Origin: Dipteris shenzhenensis
Lineage: Eukaryota > Polypodiophyta > Polypodiopsida > Gleicheniales
DNA length: 64,000 nucleotides
Assembly (NCBI GenBank): GCA_047967505.1
Contig: CM106541.1
Reading direction: 5' to 3' (one strand)
A program made the translations under genes and the position numbers. This document shows positions 37,001-43,300 of the stretch, one piece after another. Numbering within the stretch: position 1 is the first letter of the stretch; every line of letters starts with the position of its first letter. Below the pieces are notes generated by a model. The model saw only the letters and a list, made by a program, of their open reading frames with translations, was not told the DNA's origin and searched no databases.

Positions 37001-37048
37001 GGAAGCCAGCCGGATGGGCTCCTCTAATAACAGATGCGAGGCCTGCAT
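5535..37048 (-). CDS. Pyruvate kinase, cytosolic type, exons 1-13 (3' end outside the window)
   Basis: The enzyme transfers phosphate from phosphoenolpyruvate to ADP, the last step of glycolysis, in the cytosol. Thirteen exons join in frame to about 423 residues. The N-terminus ([16 protein letters not shown]) has no transit peptide and matches the plant cytosolic clade, which starts at this same Met. Landmarks are [14 protein letters not shown] (29-42), DTVGPE (92-97), the active-site region FAKIENVEG (about 255-263), SRGNLGID (279-286) and RPTRAEATD (324-332). The small B domain lies in exons 4-6. Plant orthologues have roughly 530 residues, so about 100 C-terminal residues (the effector-domain end) are missing on the left. 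Intron 3 is 19 kb. There are no frameshifts or stops, unlike the transposons around it. Confidence 0.95.
5830..5925 (-). CDS. Pyruvate kinase exon 12
   Basis: 96 bp, residues 370-401, starting [19 protein letters not shown] and ending ESIASSA. Acceptor gcag, donor gtaagt. Conserved with plant cytosolic enzymes. Confidence 0.92.
5926..6688. other. Pyruvate kinase intron 11
   Basis: 763 bp. Contains a short direct repeat (ggccacccagaagattatttattcattg-like at about 6299-6327 and 6399-6427), otherwise nothing recognisable. Confidence 0.6.
6689..6777 (-). CDS. Pyruvate kinase exon 11
   Basis: 89 bp, residues 340-369 with the first Gly codon split across intron 10. Encodes [18 protein letters not shown] and ends GKICAE. 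Acceptor cag, donor gtaac. Confidence 0.93.
6937..7081 (-). CDS. Pyruvate kinase exon 10
   Basis: 145 bp, residues 292-339. Contains [18 protein letters not shown] and the [17 protein letters not shown] block of the A domain. Acceptor tgtag, donor gtgata. Confidence 0.95.
7251..7340 (-). CDS. Pyruvate kinase exon 9
   Basis: 90 bp, residues 262-291: [16 protein letters not shown], then [17 protein letters not shown] replaces the canonical GDLG of the substrate and metal site, as in this plant clade. Acceptor cacag, donor gtgatt. Confidence 0.95.
7341..7845. other. Intron 8, segment without recognisable content
   Basis: First part of intron 8 (7341-11579). No repeats or coding signal seen; the elements follow from 7846. 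Confidence 0.5.
7846..7962 (-). mobile_element. LINE reverse-transcriptase scrap (family LINE-A)
   Basis: Minus-strand reading gives [16 protein letters not shown], then [13 protein letters not shown]. This matches the reverse-transcriptase N-terminal segment of the longer copy at 23.6-24.2 kb ([29 protein letters not shown]). The LTR beginning at 7960 cuts it off, so the LTR element inserted into an older LINE. Confidence 0.75.
7960..8523 (+). mobile_element. LTR of an LTR retrotransposon (family LTR-X, copy A)
   Basis: Begins TGAAAAGAGAAATTACTAAT and ends TTCTTCACA. The same sequence, reverse-complemented, is at 20088-20672 and defines both ends. A primer-binding site follows directly (8526). 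No matching 3' LTR is seen downstream in the window, so the element is truncated, or its other LTR is lost or too diverged to see. Confidence 0.75.
8526..8536 (+). promoter_or_regulatory. Primer-binding site (initiator Met tRNA)
   Basis: tggtatcagag lies two bases after the LTR end, the usual complement of the 3' end of plant initiator methionine tRNA used to prime LTR retrotransposon reverse transcription. Confidence 0.8.
8537..10396 (+). mobile_element. Probable internal region of the truncated LTR element
   Basis: Follows the LTR and primer-binding site. It has a purine-rich leader, a C-run at 9020-9032, and an 84-codon open frame (9354-9608, [20 protein letters not shown] onward, acidic, Pro/Glu-rich) that could be the start of a gag protein. 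Degraded coding-like sequence follows to about 10200. No retroviral enzyme domain is recognisable, so the assignment rests on position only. Confidence 0.35.
10397..10800 (+). repeat. Imperfect direct repeat pair flanking about 130 bp
   Basis: A segment starting tgtggacaagggatacctct at 10397 recurs at 10669 (tgtggacaagggctacttct). Both copies share aataaaagattataaat, agatgggaag and gcatcacctctctctt. Start-to-start spacing is 272 bp. The layout is TRIM-like (short terminal repeats around a tiny interior), but no primer-binding site or target duplication was identified. A (CA)n tract follows at 10809-10833. Confidence 0.5.
10834..11579. other. Intron 8, remaining sequence
   Basis: No element or coding signal recognised between the (CA)n tract and exon 8. 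Confidence 0.5.
11580..11651 (-). CDS. Pyruvate kinase exon 8
   Basis: 72 bp, residues 238-261: [15 protein letters not shown] then IFAKIENVE, including the Lys of the enzyme's active-site signature. Too short and AT-flanked to stand out alone, but it joins exons 7 and 9 in frame. Acceptor tttag, donor gtatgc. Confidence 0.93.
12046..13466 (+). repeat. Nested tandem repeats in intron 7
   Basis: A unit of about 770 bp starting ggtcaattactaaaactag occurs at 12046 and again at 12818, with the second copy running to a C-run at 13448-13466. Inside the first unit a block of about 145 bp (aatcagaatgccttaacaca) is itself doubled (12257 and 12397). A block of about 85 bp containing ccaatatggatgagg or ccaacatggatgagg is doubled in both units. 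This indicates several rounds of local duplication. Confidence 0.8.
13808..13888 (-). CDS. Pyruvate kinase exon 7
   Basis: 81 bp, residues 211-237: [20 protein letters not shown] then HAEDVRA. Acceptor ataag, donor gtgagt. Confidence 0.94.
14084..14215 (-). CDS. Pyruvate kinase exon 6
   Basis: 132 bp, residues 167-210. Encodes the end of the B domain ([20 protein letters not shown]) and PTLTETDKE. Acceptor acag, donor gtaatc. Confidence 0.94.
14433..14510 (-). CDS. Pyruvate kinase exon 5
   Basis: 78 bp, residues 141-166: [18 protein letters not shown] then ETTSVWLE, B domain. Acceptor gcag, donor gttgta. Confidence 0.94.
14744..14899 (-). CDS. Pyruvate kinase exon 4
   Basis: 156 bp, residues 89-140, starting [19 protein letters not shown] and ending INYADIAK. 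The Lys of canonical DTKGPE is Val here. Acceptor acag, donor gtagca. Confidence 0.95.
15014..15060 (+). repeat. (CT)n microsatellite
   Basis: About 23 uninterrupted CT units at the left end of the LINE-A copy that follows. Confidence 0.95.
15062..18692 (+). mobile_element. LINE-A, plus-strand degenerate copy
   Basis: A non-LTR retrotransposon with many stops and frameshifts. Order of parts: basic ORF1 C-terminal segment (15368-15600), AP-type endonuclease remains (15784-16400, [20 protein letters not shown] and LFIAVCYSP), reverse-transcriptase start (about 16950-17510, ending SCPLSPTL-like), then a deletion that removes the catalytic core and joins directly to the C-terminal region (17514-18030, with C-x2-C and [12 protein letters not shown]). 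The 3' UTR ends cagtctcatagacccatcgg then (TTTC)n at about 18668-18692. There is no poly-A tail. Its C-terminal part closely matches the minus-strand copy at 22.2-22.7 kb. Confidence 0.85.
15216..15425. repeat. Inverted repeat at the LINE-A 5' end
   Basis: Arms 15216-15273 and 15368-15425 (58 bp, about five mismatches) are inverted around a 94-bp centre. The left arm reads as LINE ORF1 in the opposite orientation to the rest of the element. Confidence 0.8.
18693..19142. other. Spacer with (TC)n, G-run and (GA)n/(GGGA)n
   Basis: Contains (TC)n at about 18787-18816, a G-run at 19076-19092 and (GA)n then (GGGA)n at 19092-19142. No gene recognised. Confidence 0.6.
19143..19235 (-). mobile_element. 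LINE-A 3'-end scrap
   Basis: Reverse complement resembles the last 90 bp of LINE-A (cttcagtctcctagaccc, then gaagacgtt). It directly abuts the (GA)n/(GGGA)n tract on its 3' side. Confidence 0.6.
19236..19692. other. Unassigned spacer
   Basis: No feature recognised; an 80-codon open frame (19242-19484) has no familiar motif and is judged chance. Confidence 0.4.
19693..19924 (+). repeat. Dispersed repeat R1, copy 2
   Basis: Second copy of the sequence at 1102-1334, same orientation, including the tataaaaat box. Confidence 0.6.
20088..20672 (-). mobile_element. LTR-X, copy B (lone LTR)
   Basis: Reverse complement of the LTR at 7960-8523, with TG...CA ends. No primer-binding site follows it and no second LTR is near, so it looks like a solo LTR. 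The flanks (tttgt left, tgcca right) do not form a target duplication, so one end may be rearranged. Confidence 0.7.
20838..20864 (+). repeat. (GA)n microsatellite at a LINE-A 3' end
   Basis: Uninterrupted GA units immediately 3' of the LINE-A fragment at 20865-21515 (minus sense). Confidence 0.9.
20865..21515 (-). mobile_element. LINE-A 3' fragment
   Basis: Contains the family 3' end (cagtctcatagatccatcgg then cttccgaagact on the minus strand) and, at 21345-21510, the counterpart of 22040-22190 in the longer copy. The middle (21010-21330) is less similar and includes a short (ATC)n tract at about 21049-21070. 5'-truncated. Confidence 0.7.
21560..24975 (-). mobile_element. LINE-A, minus-strand copy with reverse-transcriptase core
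   Basis: The best-preserved copy of the family. From its 5' side: endonuclease end (about 24975-24560, [12 protein letters not shown]-like), linker, reverse transcriptase in two frames (24140-23640: [18 protein letters not shown]; then 23670-23035: [39 protein letters not shown]), and a C-terminal region (23001-22225) with the Cys/His pattern CILCDC...HFIFRCP. The 3' end has aataaaattt followed by (TTTC)n/(TC)n, seen on the plus strand as (GA)n at 21540-21576. Frameshifts near 23650 and 23030 make it inactive. The RT does not look like plant L1 or RTE; it recalls jockey-type sequences. Confidence 0.88.
24221..24560 (+). repeat. Perfect 170-bp tandem duplication inside LINE-A
   Basis: 24221-24390 and 24391-24560 appear identical. 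The unit starts gacctacgctcaaggaatct and ends ctttcaagtc. Confidence 0.9.
24974..25033 (+). repeat. C-run followed by (GA)n
   Basis: About 16 C then ggtgta and about 19 GA units, at the 5' truncation point of the LINE-A copy. Confidence 0.9.
25034..26134. other. Unassigned part of intron 3
   Basis: A minus-strand 97-codon Ala/Val/Pro-rich frame (25437-25144, [20 protein letters not shown]) may be remains of a transposon ORF but has no diagnostic motif. Also a C-run at 25731-25744, (CT)n at about 25757-25773, and a 41-bp direct repeat (acattgtctcccaagcatgt at about 26020, acattgtctccaaagcatgt at about 26061). Confidence 0.35.
26135..26139 (+). repeat. Target-site duplication (left) of the gypsy element
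   Basis: aaatg, repeated exactly at 33707-33711. Confidence 0.9.
26140..26608 (-). repeat. 3' LTR of the gypsy element
   Basis: 469 bp, TGTTA...TAACA ends. Carries a local duplication of caccctcacctaggac absent from the other LTR. Confidence 0.93.
26609..26621 (-). promoter_or_regulatory. Polypurine tract of the gypsy element
   Basis: aagagggaaggaa on the minus strand directly before the 3' LTR, where plus-strand DNA synthesis would be primed. Confidence 0.8.
26621..27409 (-). pseudogene. Gypsy integrase C-terminus with chromodomain-like tail
   Basis: 262-codon open frame. Integrase end ([27 protein letters not shown]), a basic linker, [31 protein letters not shown], and a C-terminal chromodomain-like stretch ending [17 protein letters not shown]. 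The chromodomain places the element among chromoviruses. It is preceded by a frameshift at about 27415. Confidence 0.88.
27418..27681 (-). pseudogene. Gypsy integrase core, N-terminal part after the nested insertion
   Basis: [20 protein letters not shown] then [12 protein letters not shown], the start of the catalytic core. The reading begins just inside the nested element at 27660 and is followed by VSDRD and a frameshift. Confidence 0.85.
27660..28677. mobile_element. Nested 1,018-bp DNA element with 10-bp target duplication
   Basis: Interrupts the gypsy integrase between the codons for ISMD and FIVGL. The 10-bp aagtccatgg is present at both edges (27650-27659 and 28678-28687), and removing one copy plus the element restores continuity. 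The ends carry imperfect subterminal inverted repeats sharing acgagca, tgagc and tccgagcgt. A 9-11 bp duplication is typical of Mutator-like elements. The AT-rich interior has no transposase, so it is non-autonomous. Confidence 0.8.
28244..28275. repeat. Perfect 15-bp palindrome with 2-base loop
   Basis: ccaaggtagtttcgc - ca - gcgaaactaccttgg inside the nested DNA element; the second arm recurs in part at about 28303-28317 (ggcgaaactacctgg). Confidence 0.9.
28659..28964 (-). pseudogene. Gypsy integrase zinc-binding domain
   Basis: [14 protein letters not shown] ... RCFSCQ gives the H-H-C-C zinc-binding pattern that opens retroviral-type integrases. It ends at the nested insertion after KWESISMD. 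Confidence 0.88.
28973..30064 (-). pseudogene. Gypsy reverse transcriptase and RNase H
   Basis: 363 open codons. RT palm MPFGLSNA and the catalytic FIDDILVFS (YxDD motif with Phe), thumb, connection, then RNase H with [19 protein letters not shown] and ADALSR. It is the longest intact stretch of the element. The preceding part of RT is in another frame. Confidence 0.93.
30070..30656 (-). pseudogene. Gypsy protease-RT linker and RT N-terminus
   Basis: Two open pieces: 30656-30402 ([15 protein letters not shown] to FRDELPYG) and 30330-30145 ([31 protein letters not shown]). A frameshift at about 30150 and TAG stops separate them from the catalytic part. Confidence 0.85.
30663..31124 (-). pseudogene. 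Gypsy aspartic protease
   Basis: The catalytic loop reads [13 protein letters not shown], where the usual motif is DSGAT, so the Gly after Ser is Ala. The flanking hydrophobic strands are conserved. A TAA stop at the junction separates it from the gag end. Confidence 0.82.
31125..32246 (-). pseudogene. Gypsy gag
   Basis: Three open pieces in one frame, interrupted by in-frame stops near 31626 and 31390-31420. The first holds the retrotransposon gag domain ([28 protein letters not shown]-like, [22 protein letters not shown]). The last has a zinc knuckle [13 protein letters not shown], one residue shorter than CX2CX4HX4C. Confidence 0.9.
33226..33237 (-). promoter_or_regulatory. Primer-binding site of the gypsy element
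   Basis: tggtatcagagc on the minus strand, two bases inside the 5' LTR, complementary to initiator Met tRNA. Confidence 0.9.
33240..33706 (-). repeat. 5' LTR of the gypsy element
   Basis: 467 bp, TGTTA...TAACA ends, matching 26140-26608 apart from scattered substitutions, a 20-bp insertion (taagggaaaatgcccacc-like) near its 5' end and lack of the local duplication. Confidence 0.93.
33707..33711 (+). repeat. Target-site duplication (right) of the gypsy element
   Basis: aaatg, identical to 26135-26139. Confidence 0.9.
33918..34015 (-). CDS. Pyruvate kinase exon 3
   Basis: 98 bp, residues 56-88 with Val 56 split across intron 2: (V)[19 protein letters not shown] then [13 protein letters not shown]. 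Acceptor tgtag, donor gtaagt. The 19-kb intron 3 follows. Confidence 0.94.
34541..34937 (-). mobile_element. 5'-truncated L1-type LINE fragment with target duplication
   Basis: Minus-strand tail of an L1 ORF2 ([32 protein letters not shown]) followed by a short 3' UTR and an A tail (t-run at 34541). The flanks accaccagagactt (34527-34540) and accaccggagactt (34938-34951) form a 14-bp target duplication with one mismatch. It sits at the left end of an older LINE-A copy. Confidence 0.75.
34952..36241 (+). mobile_element. LINE-A, third copy, heavily degraded
   Basis: Plus-strand pieces match the other LINE-A copies in order: a coiled-coil-like stretch ([15 protein letters not shown], about 35020-35070), endonuclease ([15 protein letters not shown] in one frame, [10 protein letters not shown]), and RT start (35708-36195: [19 protein letters not shown], then [10 protein letters not shown] and VNFRKAF in other frames). 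It ends abruptly at the MITE at 36245. Confidence 0.75.
36245..36417. mobile_element. Tourist-like MITE, 173 bp
   Basis: Terminal inverted repeats gggcctgtttccccgccatg and the complement of catggcgcggaaacaggccc (one mismatch in 20). TTA target duplication at 36242-36244 and 36418-36420. The GC-rich interior has no coding capacity. Confidence 0.85.
36421..36727. other. Intron 2, segment next to exon 2
   Basis: No feature recognised. Confidence 0.5.
36728..36824 (-). CDS. Pyruvate kinase exon 2
   Basis: 97 bp, residues 24-55: [19 protein letters not shown] then [22 protein letters not shown] corresponds to the conserved T-K-I/V-V-C-T-I/L-GP start of the A domain. Acceptor tccag, donor gtaggt. 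Confidence 0.95.
36980..37048 (-). CDS. Pyruvate kinase exon 1 with start codon
   Basis: 69 bp, residues 1-23: [16 protein letters not shown] then ILEPSKP. Start chosen because the whole N-terminus from this Met is conserved in plant cytosolic enzymes. The ATG is at 37048-37046, and the intron donor is gtaagc. Confidence 0.95.
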
Positions 37049-37480
37049 TTTGACGTAACCGACGAGATCCTCTCAAAAGGGATGGAGAGAACCGGGGGGG
37101 CTGTCGCGAGCGCCCTTTCTCGATTGGATCGGATACCTCCTGCTCTCCGATCGGGCGCAGAGACGGCGATTCTGCAGGGACGAAAGCACGGAAAAGTGTG
37201 TGAACGAAGTGCTAACGGAAGAAAGGTACAAAATGCAAGCGTGGAAGGAGCAATTGGCGATATGTGAGCAGCGGGAAGGGGAGGAGGAAAAGAGAGAGAG
37301 AGAGACCTGGAGGGGGTGGGGGGAGGTGAGGAGCGATGGCGATGGCGATGGCGATGGCGAAGAGGGGGAGACCTAGAAAAGGCGAAGAAGCAGAGGAGGA
37401 GGGACCTAAAGTGCAATGCAATGGCTGGCTTGTGAATTGATGATTGAAGAAGAAGAAGAAGGACAAACAACGAGAAACCC
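37049..37480 (-). promoter_or_regulatory. Pyruvate kinase 5' leader and promoter-proximal region
   Basis: GC- and CT-rich (minus sense) sequence just before the start codon. It has a (GATGGC)n tract at about 37333-37359 and a (GAA)n tract at about 37446-37462. No clear TATA box. An upstream ATG at 37470 opens a 148-codon frame that overlaps the real start in another frame. Whether it is transcribed depends on the unknown start site. Confidence 0.45.
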
Positions 37481-38945
37481 GGGGTCCCTTCCTTCCAAGT
37501 CCGCTTGTTCCTAGGAACACCCCCCTCCCCCCCCTTTACACACCCTCAAAGGCTCCGGACCCGGGCATCACCGGTCGCGCTTAAACGGACTTCACCCCAC
37601 GAAGCTGCCCAATAGCCCAACATACCTTTCCATGCCTTTGACAGTCCGTGACGATGATGAAAGAGGGCGGTCGTCTGCCTTTTCCCCTCATAAACATGGC
37701 GTGCCGATGCAATTTGACGGCTCGGATCGTGCTGCACGCAACCCCGCCCGCCGCTCGCTATTTTTACGAGAGGGAATGGTGGACCTCCCCTCCCTTTCCC
37801 TACGCCTTCCTTGTCTCTTGAGTCTCAAGAGAGAGAGAGAGTCTCGAGTTCAATACATGCCCCCTTCTCTTTCTTTTTTTGTCGTTCGTGCATGATGCGT
37901 GGTGAACACAACGAAAATTTGCATGCCCACACATGTCAATGATACTCGATGGGCATGGTTCTCAAGGTCAGATTGACTTGTAACCTACACTATCAACTCT
38001 GATTCGATCTTTACCATCCACTCAAAACTCTCTGTATCAAAAGAAGTCTGATTGGAAAAACCAACAGAAACTAACCGGAAAACTAATCCACCCCCGCCTC
38101 ACAACTCAAGACGGTCGAGAAGGTCCATGCGTCATGCAATCAGGTCGAAATCCATGCAGATTTTGGCTTCTGAACTAACGGGTGTGGGGCGTCTCTATGA
38201 GTGAAAATACTTGTTCTTGGCATTCTATGATGATCCCTTGAAAAGCACTTTGCTAGGGGGAAAGATACAAAACTTTATGTATTCTTCTCATTGTATAACA
38301 AGAGCATACTTTGTAGATCCACCCACAATAACAGTAAAACCTCTATTATTGCATGCACAAGGTGTGTGCATCCATGTCCACAGGTGTATGTGTGTGTGGG
38401 GGAGAAGGAGGAGGAAGGGGAAGGGATGGCAAGTCGTAGTTGTAATCTCAACATCAAGTTAGTTTCCTACATGTGACTTGGCATCCCTCTCAAACTAATG
38501 CCTAGCCACATAAGCACCTTATAATAGCTTCCACATAACCTTCCCAAGGATAGCCCACCCATAGCTATTTTCAGAGGACCTATATTCATGTTTGTTAGGT
38601 GTGTGGGTTGTGATAAGCAATGTAATAGGTACTTAAAATAACATGCATTCCCATCAATCTTAATGCTTAAATAATGAGAGGAGTTTCCCTAATGGACCAA
38701 CAAGATAGCTCTAAAGGTGTCAACTAGCCTTTACCAAGCATAATAAGCAATGGACGAATATATGAAGAAAATATCATTTAGAGATTTGATAGTTGCATAA
38801 TAGAGTGTGCATGCTTTACAATTCAACTAAGTCTTCGATTTCAAAAAACCATAACTTTGATGTATTAGTAAATCCAAAAATGTTCAATATAACAAAATTT
38901 GAGATCCCATGCTAAGAGAGACACAGAGAGAGAGAGAGAGAGAGA

Positions 38946-39015
38946 TGATATGATTGTAGTAACGTCCTCATGAGACCCTTTCGGATCTATGGGATAGTGA
39001 TCACTATCAACAAAA
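38946..39015 (-). mobile_element. Possible LINE-A 3'-end scrap beside (GA)n
   Basis: Minus strand catagatccgaaagggtctc then gaggacgtt resembles the LINE-A 3' end and again abuts a (GA)n tract (38926-38945). Weak similarity. Confidence 0.35.
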
Positions 39016-39184
39016 AATAGTGATTGTTTACACCCATTGAAATAAAATAGCATAAATGTGCTATGCAGTGAGTACTTGTTGTGCTAGACCAAGTACTTTG
39101 TTGCGATATTCTAAAATTTCCTTTATGTAGTTGCTAACTCTTTGGCTAGCCACTCTAGTAGGGATTTCAGGGAGAGAGAGAGAG

Positions 39185-39446
39185 TTGGGTATATTCCAAA
39201 GACAATGCTATGCTTTAAAAAGCAAAAGTTCAAACGCCACTACTAAAATTTAAGTATTCCATTTTATCCGTCTATTAATGCAAATATTTTATATTTAGAA
39301 GATTCTTGACACTATTTGGATGCCCCAAATGTTGATAGATAAAATAATGAATTAACAAGATGTGAAGTGGATGAGAAGGAAGGAGATTCTTAGCTTTTAT
39401 TGGTGTCTTTTAATGGCTTGATTTGAGGGAGAGGGAGAGGGAGAGG

Positions 39447-39499
<53 letters not shown>

Positions 39500-39510
39500 A
39501 GGGAGGGAGG

Positions 39511-39541
<31 letters not shown>

Positions 39542-39777
39542 TTGGGTATATTCCAAAGACAATGCTCTGCTTTAAAAAGCGAAAGTTCAAGCAGCACTGC
39601 TAAAAATTAAGTATTCCATTTTATCTGTCTATTAATGCAAATATTTTATATTTAGAAGATTCTTGACACTATTTGGATGCCCCAAATGTTGATAGATAAA
39701 ATAAGAATTAACAAGATGTGAAGTGGATGAGAAGGGAGGAGATTCTTGGCTTTTATTAGTGTCTTTTAATGGCTTGC
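39185..39777 (+). repeat. Direct repeat of about 236 bp around a (GA)n/(GGGA)n tract
   Basis: 39185-39420 and 39542-39777 start ttgggtatattccaaagaca and end near ttaatggcttg, with few differences. The (GA)n/(GGGA)n tract at 39427-39541 lies between them. The unit is also present once at about 47465-47700. Confidence 0.85.
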
Positions 39778-40027
39778 TTTTTTGCACAAAGACGTTTACT
39801 TTTTAATCATTACAAGTAAATGGACCCGTCTTCGACGGGCTTCCTCTCTCTCCCAAGCTAGGGGCGAGCCTCAAGGATTCAAGCGAAGCGCCCAAGATGC
39901 TATGAGGATGACCTCAATGTCAGGTGAGAGCGATCTAGGAGGAAAAGAGGATAGGGCGAGTCTGAATGCATTGATGAGACTGAGGTCACTCTAATGGCAA
40001 GAATCCTAAGGAACCTACCCAACCATC

Positions 40028-41106
40028 CTACCTCAACTCCCTCACCAAACGCTTTGGAGGTCGGTTCTCTGAGCTCGATGACAAAATGGCCAAGCGACTC
40101 TTCGTGGCGGAGTCAGCGCAGAGAGCAAGGGAAACGGTACAAAAGCCCTGGTGTGAGAACGGAAAACCACATGCAGTGGTTTGTAGTTTTGAGTTGCCAA
40201 ACGTCAAGCCGGAGCTCACTAGACTTGCTTTTCATAGGCAAAATCCCCTCCCTACAGGAGCTCGAAGAACTCATCACCTTCGAGTTCAACATCCCGTCCT
40301 TGGGGTACTCGGTTCGCTTTCTAGGTAAGGGTTTCTACCTCCTCCGCATGGCTTCAAAACTTCTTCGCAATGAAGTGGTTGGTTGAGCGGTCAAGTTTGC
40401 AGGTGCACTGGTGCTGGTTATCCCATGGAGTCTTGAGTTTAGTATTGATGAGTTTCTATTTCATGAGTGCCCAATCTGGATTGATTTCCCCAACCTCCTG
40501 TCGATGCTTGGCGAATCGGTGCAAAGACTGGCGGCAACACTGGGAAGAGTGCTCTTGGTTCCACCTCCCACAAAATCGATGGCATATATGTGGAGAGCTT
40601 GGATTCTCTGGGATAAGAGCTAAGAGATAGCGGACTTTGTGCACATCGAGCTCTCCGGGGGAGTACCGTTTGCTCAATAAGTCCATTTCAGGGCATTCTT
40701 GGATGCATGCTACATCTGCAAAGAAACAACTCATTTTGCAAGGAACTGTCCCCATCGATCTAAGAATGTCAGACTGGCTAACAAAGCCAAAACAAAGGAG
40801 CCCCACACAGACAAAGTTGATGATCCGAAGATTCCTCCAAAGGCTTCGACTCAACAGCAAGAACCACCGGAGAAGGGAGTCACAACCACTCGAACTCATG
40901 TGCAGTCCGAGGAGATGGTAGGTCCTCAGGATGTGGATCAGTGGAAGGTGGTTGCACACAAAGGCAAAGCTAAAACCTCCCAGCTCGGCGAGCTCTCCCC
41001 CCAATCAAACCCTCCTAACCTAGCCCCCGAGCATAATGATAACCCAAGGTGCCAAGCTACGATGCATGCAAAGGATCAGGGTGGTAAGGCCTGTCCACCC
41101 CTTTAG
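40028..41106 (+). pseudogene. L1 ORF1 (nucleic-acid-binding protein) remnant
   Basis: Frames are broken near 40386 and 40680. The best parts are LLFIGKIPSLQELEELITFE (DUF4283-like) and, at 40699-41106, a CX2CX4HX4C knuckle (C-YI-C-KETT-H-FARN-C) followed by a basic, low-complexity tail. Confidence 0.8.
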
Positions 41107-41392
41107 GAGCTTTCAGCTTTAAGACAAACTAAGATCCAGGGCATCCCGGTGCAGACAGAAGAAGACATGCCTGATGTCTACCATAAGAAGCGAACGCTGG
41201 ATGAGACGGAAGCCGAGCAGCCACAGAAGCGAGACAACCTCTCGACTCCTTGCTCCTTGTAAAAAAAATCAAAGATGCAGCAAGCGCCGCCGGCCAGGGC
41301 AAAGAGAACAGATTCCACTTCCTCCGTGATGCATACAAAGCTTTGGCAAACTAGCTCAGCCCGTTCGGGAAGAGGGAGCGATCGGGCGAGAC

Positions 41393-41760
41393 CTATTTCC
41401 ATTTTGTCTTGGAATGTACAAGGAGTTTGTAGTCCAGACAAAAAAGAAGGCTTGCATCTCGGCAATCAAGAAAGCCAGCCCGGACATTTGTCTCCTCCAG
41501 GAACTGAAGCGTGGCCCATAAGACCAATTCAGGTTCGCTCTTAAGAACCTCGGATTTGAACTCCTCATCAACTGTCCAAGAAGGGGTAAGGGTGGATGTG
41601 CAATAGCGATTAGCCTGAAGGTGGTGTCTAGAGAATTGTTCCGGCACGATGAAGGATGGTTTATAGCATCAAGGCTACAATTGGAGGATTTCAGCTTCAA
41701 TATCCTATGTGTTTATGCTCCAAATGATGCAGGTGACAAAGCAAACTGCTAGACCGGGTT
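41393..41760 (+). pseudogene. L1 ORF2 endonuclease remnant
   Basis: PISILSWNVQGVCSPDKK, DICLLQE, GCAIAISLKVVSRELF and NILCVYAPND are the N-terminal motifs of plant L1 AP-endonucleases. The catalytic C-terminal half is absent; an internal deletion leads to RT. Confidence 0.8.
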
Positions 41761-41799
41761 AAAAGAAAAGATCTAGGGTGAGAACTAGATTCTTGCGGC

Positions 41800-43300
41800 G
41801 GGGGACTGGAACTTTACCAAATCCTCTCCCATCGGGCTCCCATTTGAGTATTCAGATATTCGTTGATGACCTTCTGGCACTATGTAAAGAGAATGCGGTC
41901 TTAATGGCCACCTTGCATGAATGTCTGAGAACGTTCTGTGTAGCTTCTGGTTCAATCTGCAACTGGAACAAATCCTTCGCGATCCGCATGACTAGTAGTG
42001 AGCTGCCAGACGCCGGTCAAATGGATAACCAAGGGGGAGGTGATTCATTACTTAGGAGCCCCACTGGGCCTAGGAATCTTGCAACAACATCGCTTTGATT
42101 GGTTCAGAGAGAGACTCCTTACCAAGCTCAAAGCTTGTGCTTTGGTGGTAAAACACGTTCTTTTAGCGATGCTAATGTATGTGGCATCTATTTGTCTATT
42201 ACGTAAATCACAATGGGTAGTAATTGAGAGAGCCTTGAGGTCGTTCTGGGGGGAGGAGGGGGGCACTAAGAAGATGCACTACATCCCCTGGAATGCACTC
42301 AAGCTTCCCAAGAGGAGAGGAGGGTTGGAATCCCGGATTCCTTCCTAAAGAATGTGGCCTTGATTAGCAAGTGGATCCTAAAGCTGTTCGTTGGAGGTCT
42401 GCTGGGTCGAAATATCACAGTGGTTCATTGAGACTGGGACCAACTACAAAGTGGGAGTCTGGAGGGGCTGACCTGGTACAAAAGCCTTTTTTTGGACTTC
42501 AAAATCTCAGTGAGGGCCCCTCACTTCTGCATGAGATGGTGGTTGCTTGGAAGGTGGTAGAGGCCAAATTCACTTGGAAACCTATGGGCGGACTCAGAGG
42601 AGATGCTAGGCTGGCCGAGAGCATGTGGTGGAGTAAGGCCTTTGGCATTAATGGAAAATCCCTAGCCTGGTTGGATAATCCCTATACCATAAGCATTTTA
42701 AAAAAAGGACTTCGCCATTGGAAACAAATCTGGATCCCAAGTCGGGGCCAATGGTGGTCTCTAGGGGACATAAGCTGTACTCTCGTTCACTATAAAGGGA
42801 GATGGCATTGCTACACCGAGTCTTAGGCCTCTGTTTGGACATCTGGCCGCCCAACTGGATTCTGGCGGACCATAGAAGAGTGCTTCACTAGTTCCTGGGT
42901 AAGACCCAGTTGAGAAAAGCTTTAGCGAGGCAAATGTATAGAGCCCTCCTGGAAGAGATGGATGCCAAGGTAGACCTCAACTCGAAATGGGGGCTCCGGC
43001 ACTCCCAGTCTTGGTGGGACAAGCACTTGATGGAGATTTGGAAAGGTTGCTGAGTCGGAAATTTTCCTTCCTCCTGTGGAAGATCCTACTTCACTAGACT
43101 CTTGTGTGGGCAAAGCTCACGTGAAGATTTGCGGTGAATCCACACTACCCCCTTTGCAAAATTGCACTTGAATCCTTGCACCACTTATTTAGGAGCTACC
43201 CCGTATCACGTCAAGTTTGGAGTGAGCTTGAAAGGGTCGGAGAGATTACAGGGTGCTCTTCCTGTATGGTGGCTGCATGGCACTGGTAAGAGGGGCTACG
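41800..43300 (+). pseudogene. L1 ORF2 reverse transcriptase C-terminal half and zf-RVT remnant
   Basis: FVDDLLALCKENAVLMATL contains the catalytic F-x-DD box. Next come KWITKGEVIHYLGAPLGLG, RALRSFWGEEG, IPWNALKLPKRRGGLG, and a Cys/His region near 43150. Frameshifted at about 42020, 42340 and 42430. Confidence 0.82.

Larger units (their letters stand above)
37170..39811 (-). repeat. Pyruvate kinase upstream region, copy 1 of a segmental duplication
   Basis: Matches about 45040-47740 in order and orientation with gaps. Shared landmarks: the leader (attggcgatatgtgagca versus attggtgacatgtgtgca), the poly-GAA block, a block around aagaaggtccatgtgtcatgc / gagaaggtccatgcgtcatgc, acctatattcatgtttgtta, and the terminal attccaaagacaatgct block. 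The L1 LINE inserted at its right end. Confidence 0.75.

Noticed and set aside
37024-37470. 148-residue minus-strand frame as a separate protein gene
   Set aside because: Low-complexity Leu/Ser/Pro/His-Arg repeats from CT-rich and GATGGC repeat DNA in the pyruvate kinase leader. Treated only as a possible upstream frame.
39390-39597. Ser-Leu-Pro repeat proteins on the minus strand
   Set aside because: Direct translation of the (GA)n/(GGGA)n tract.
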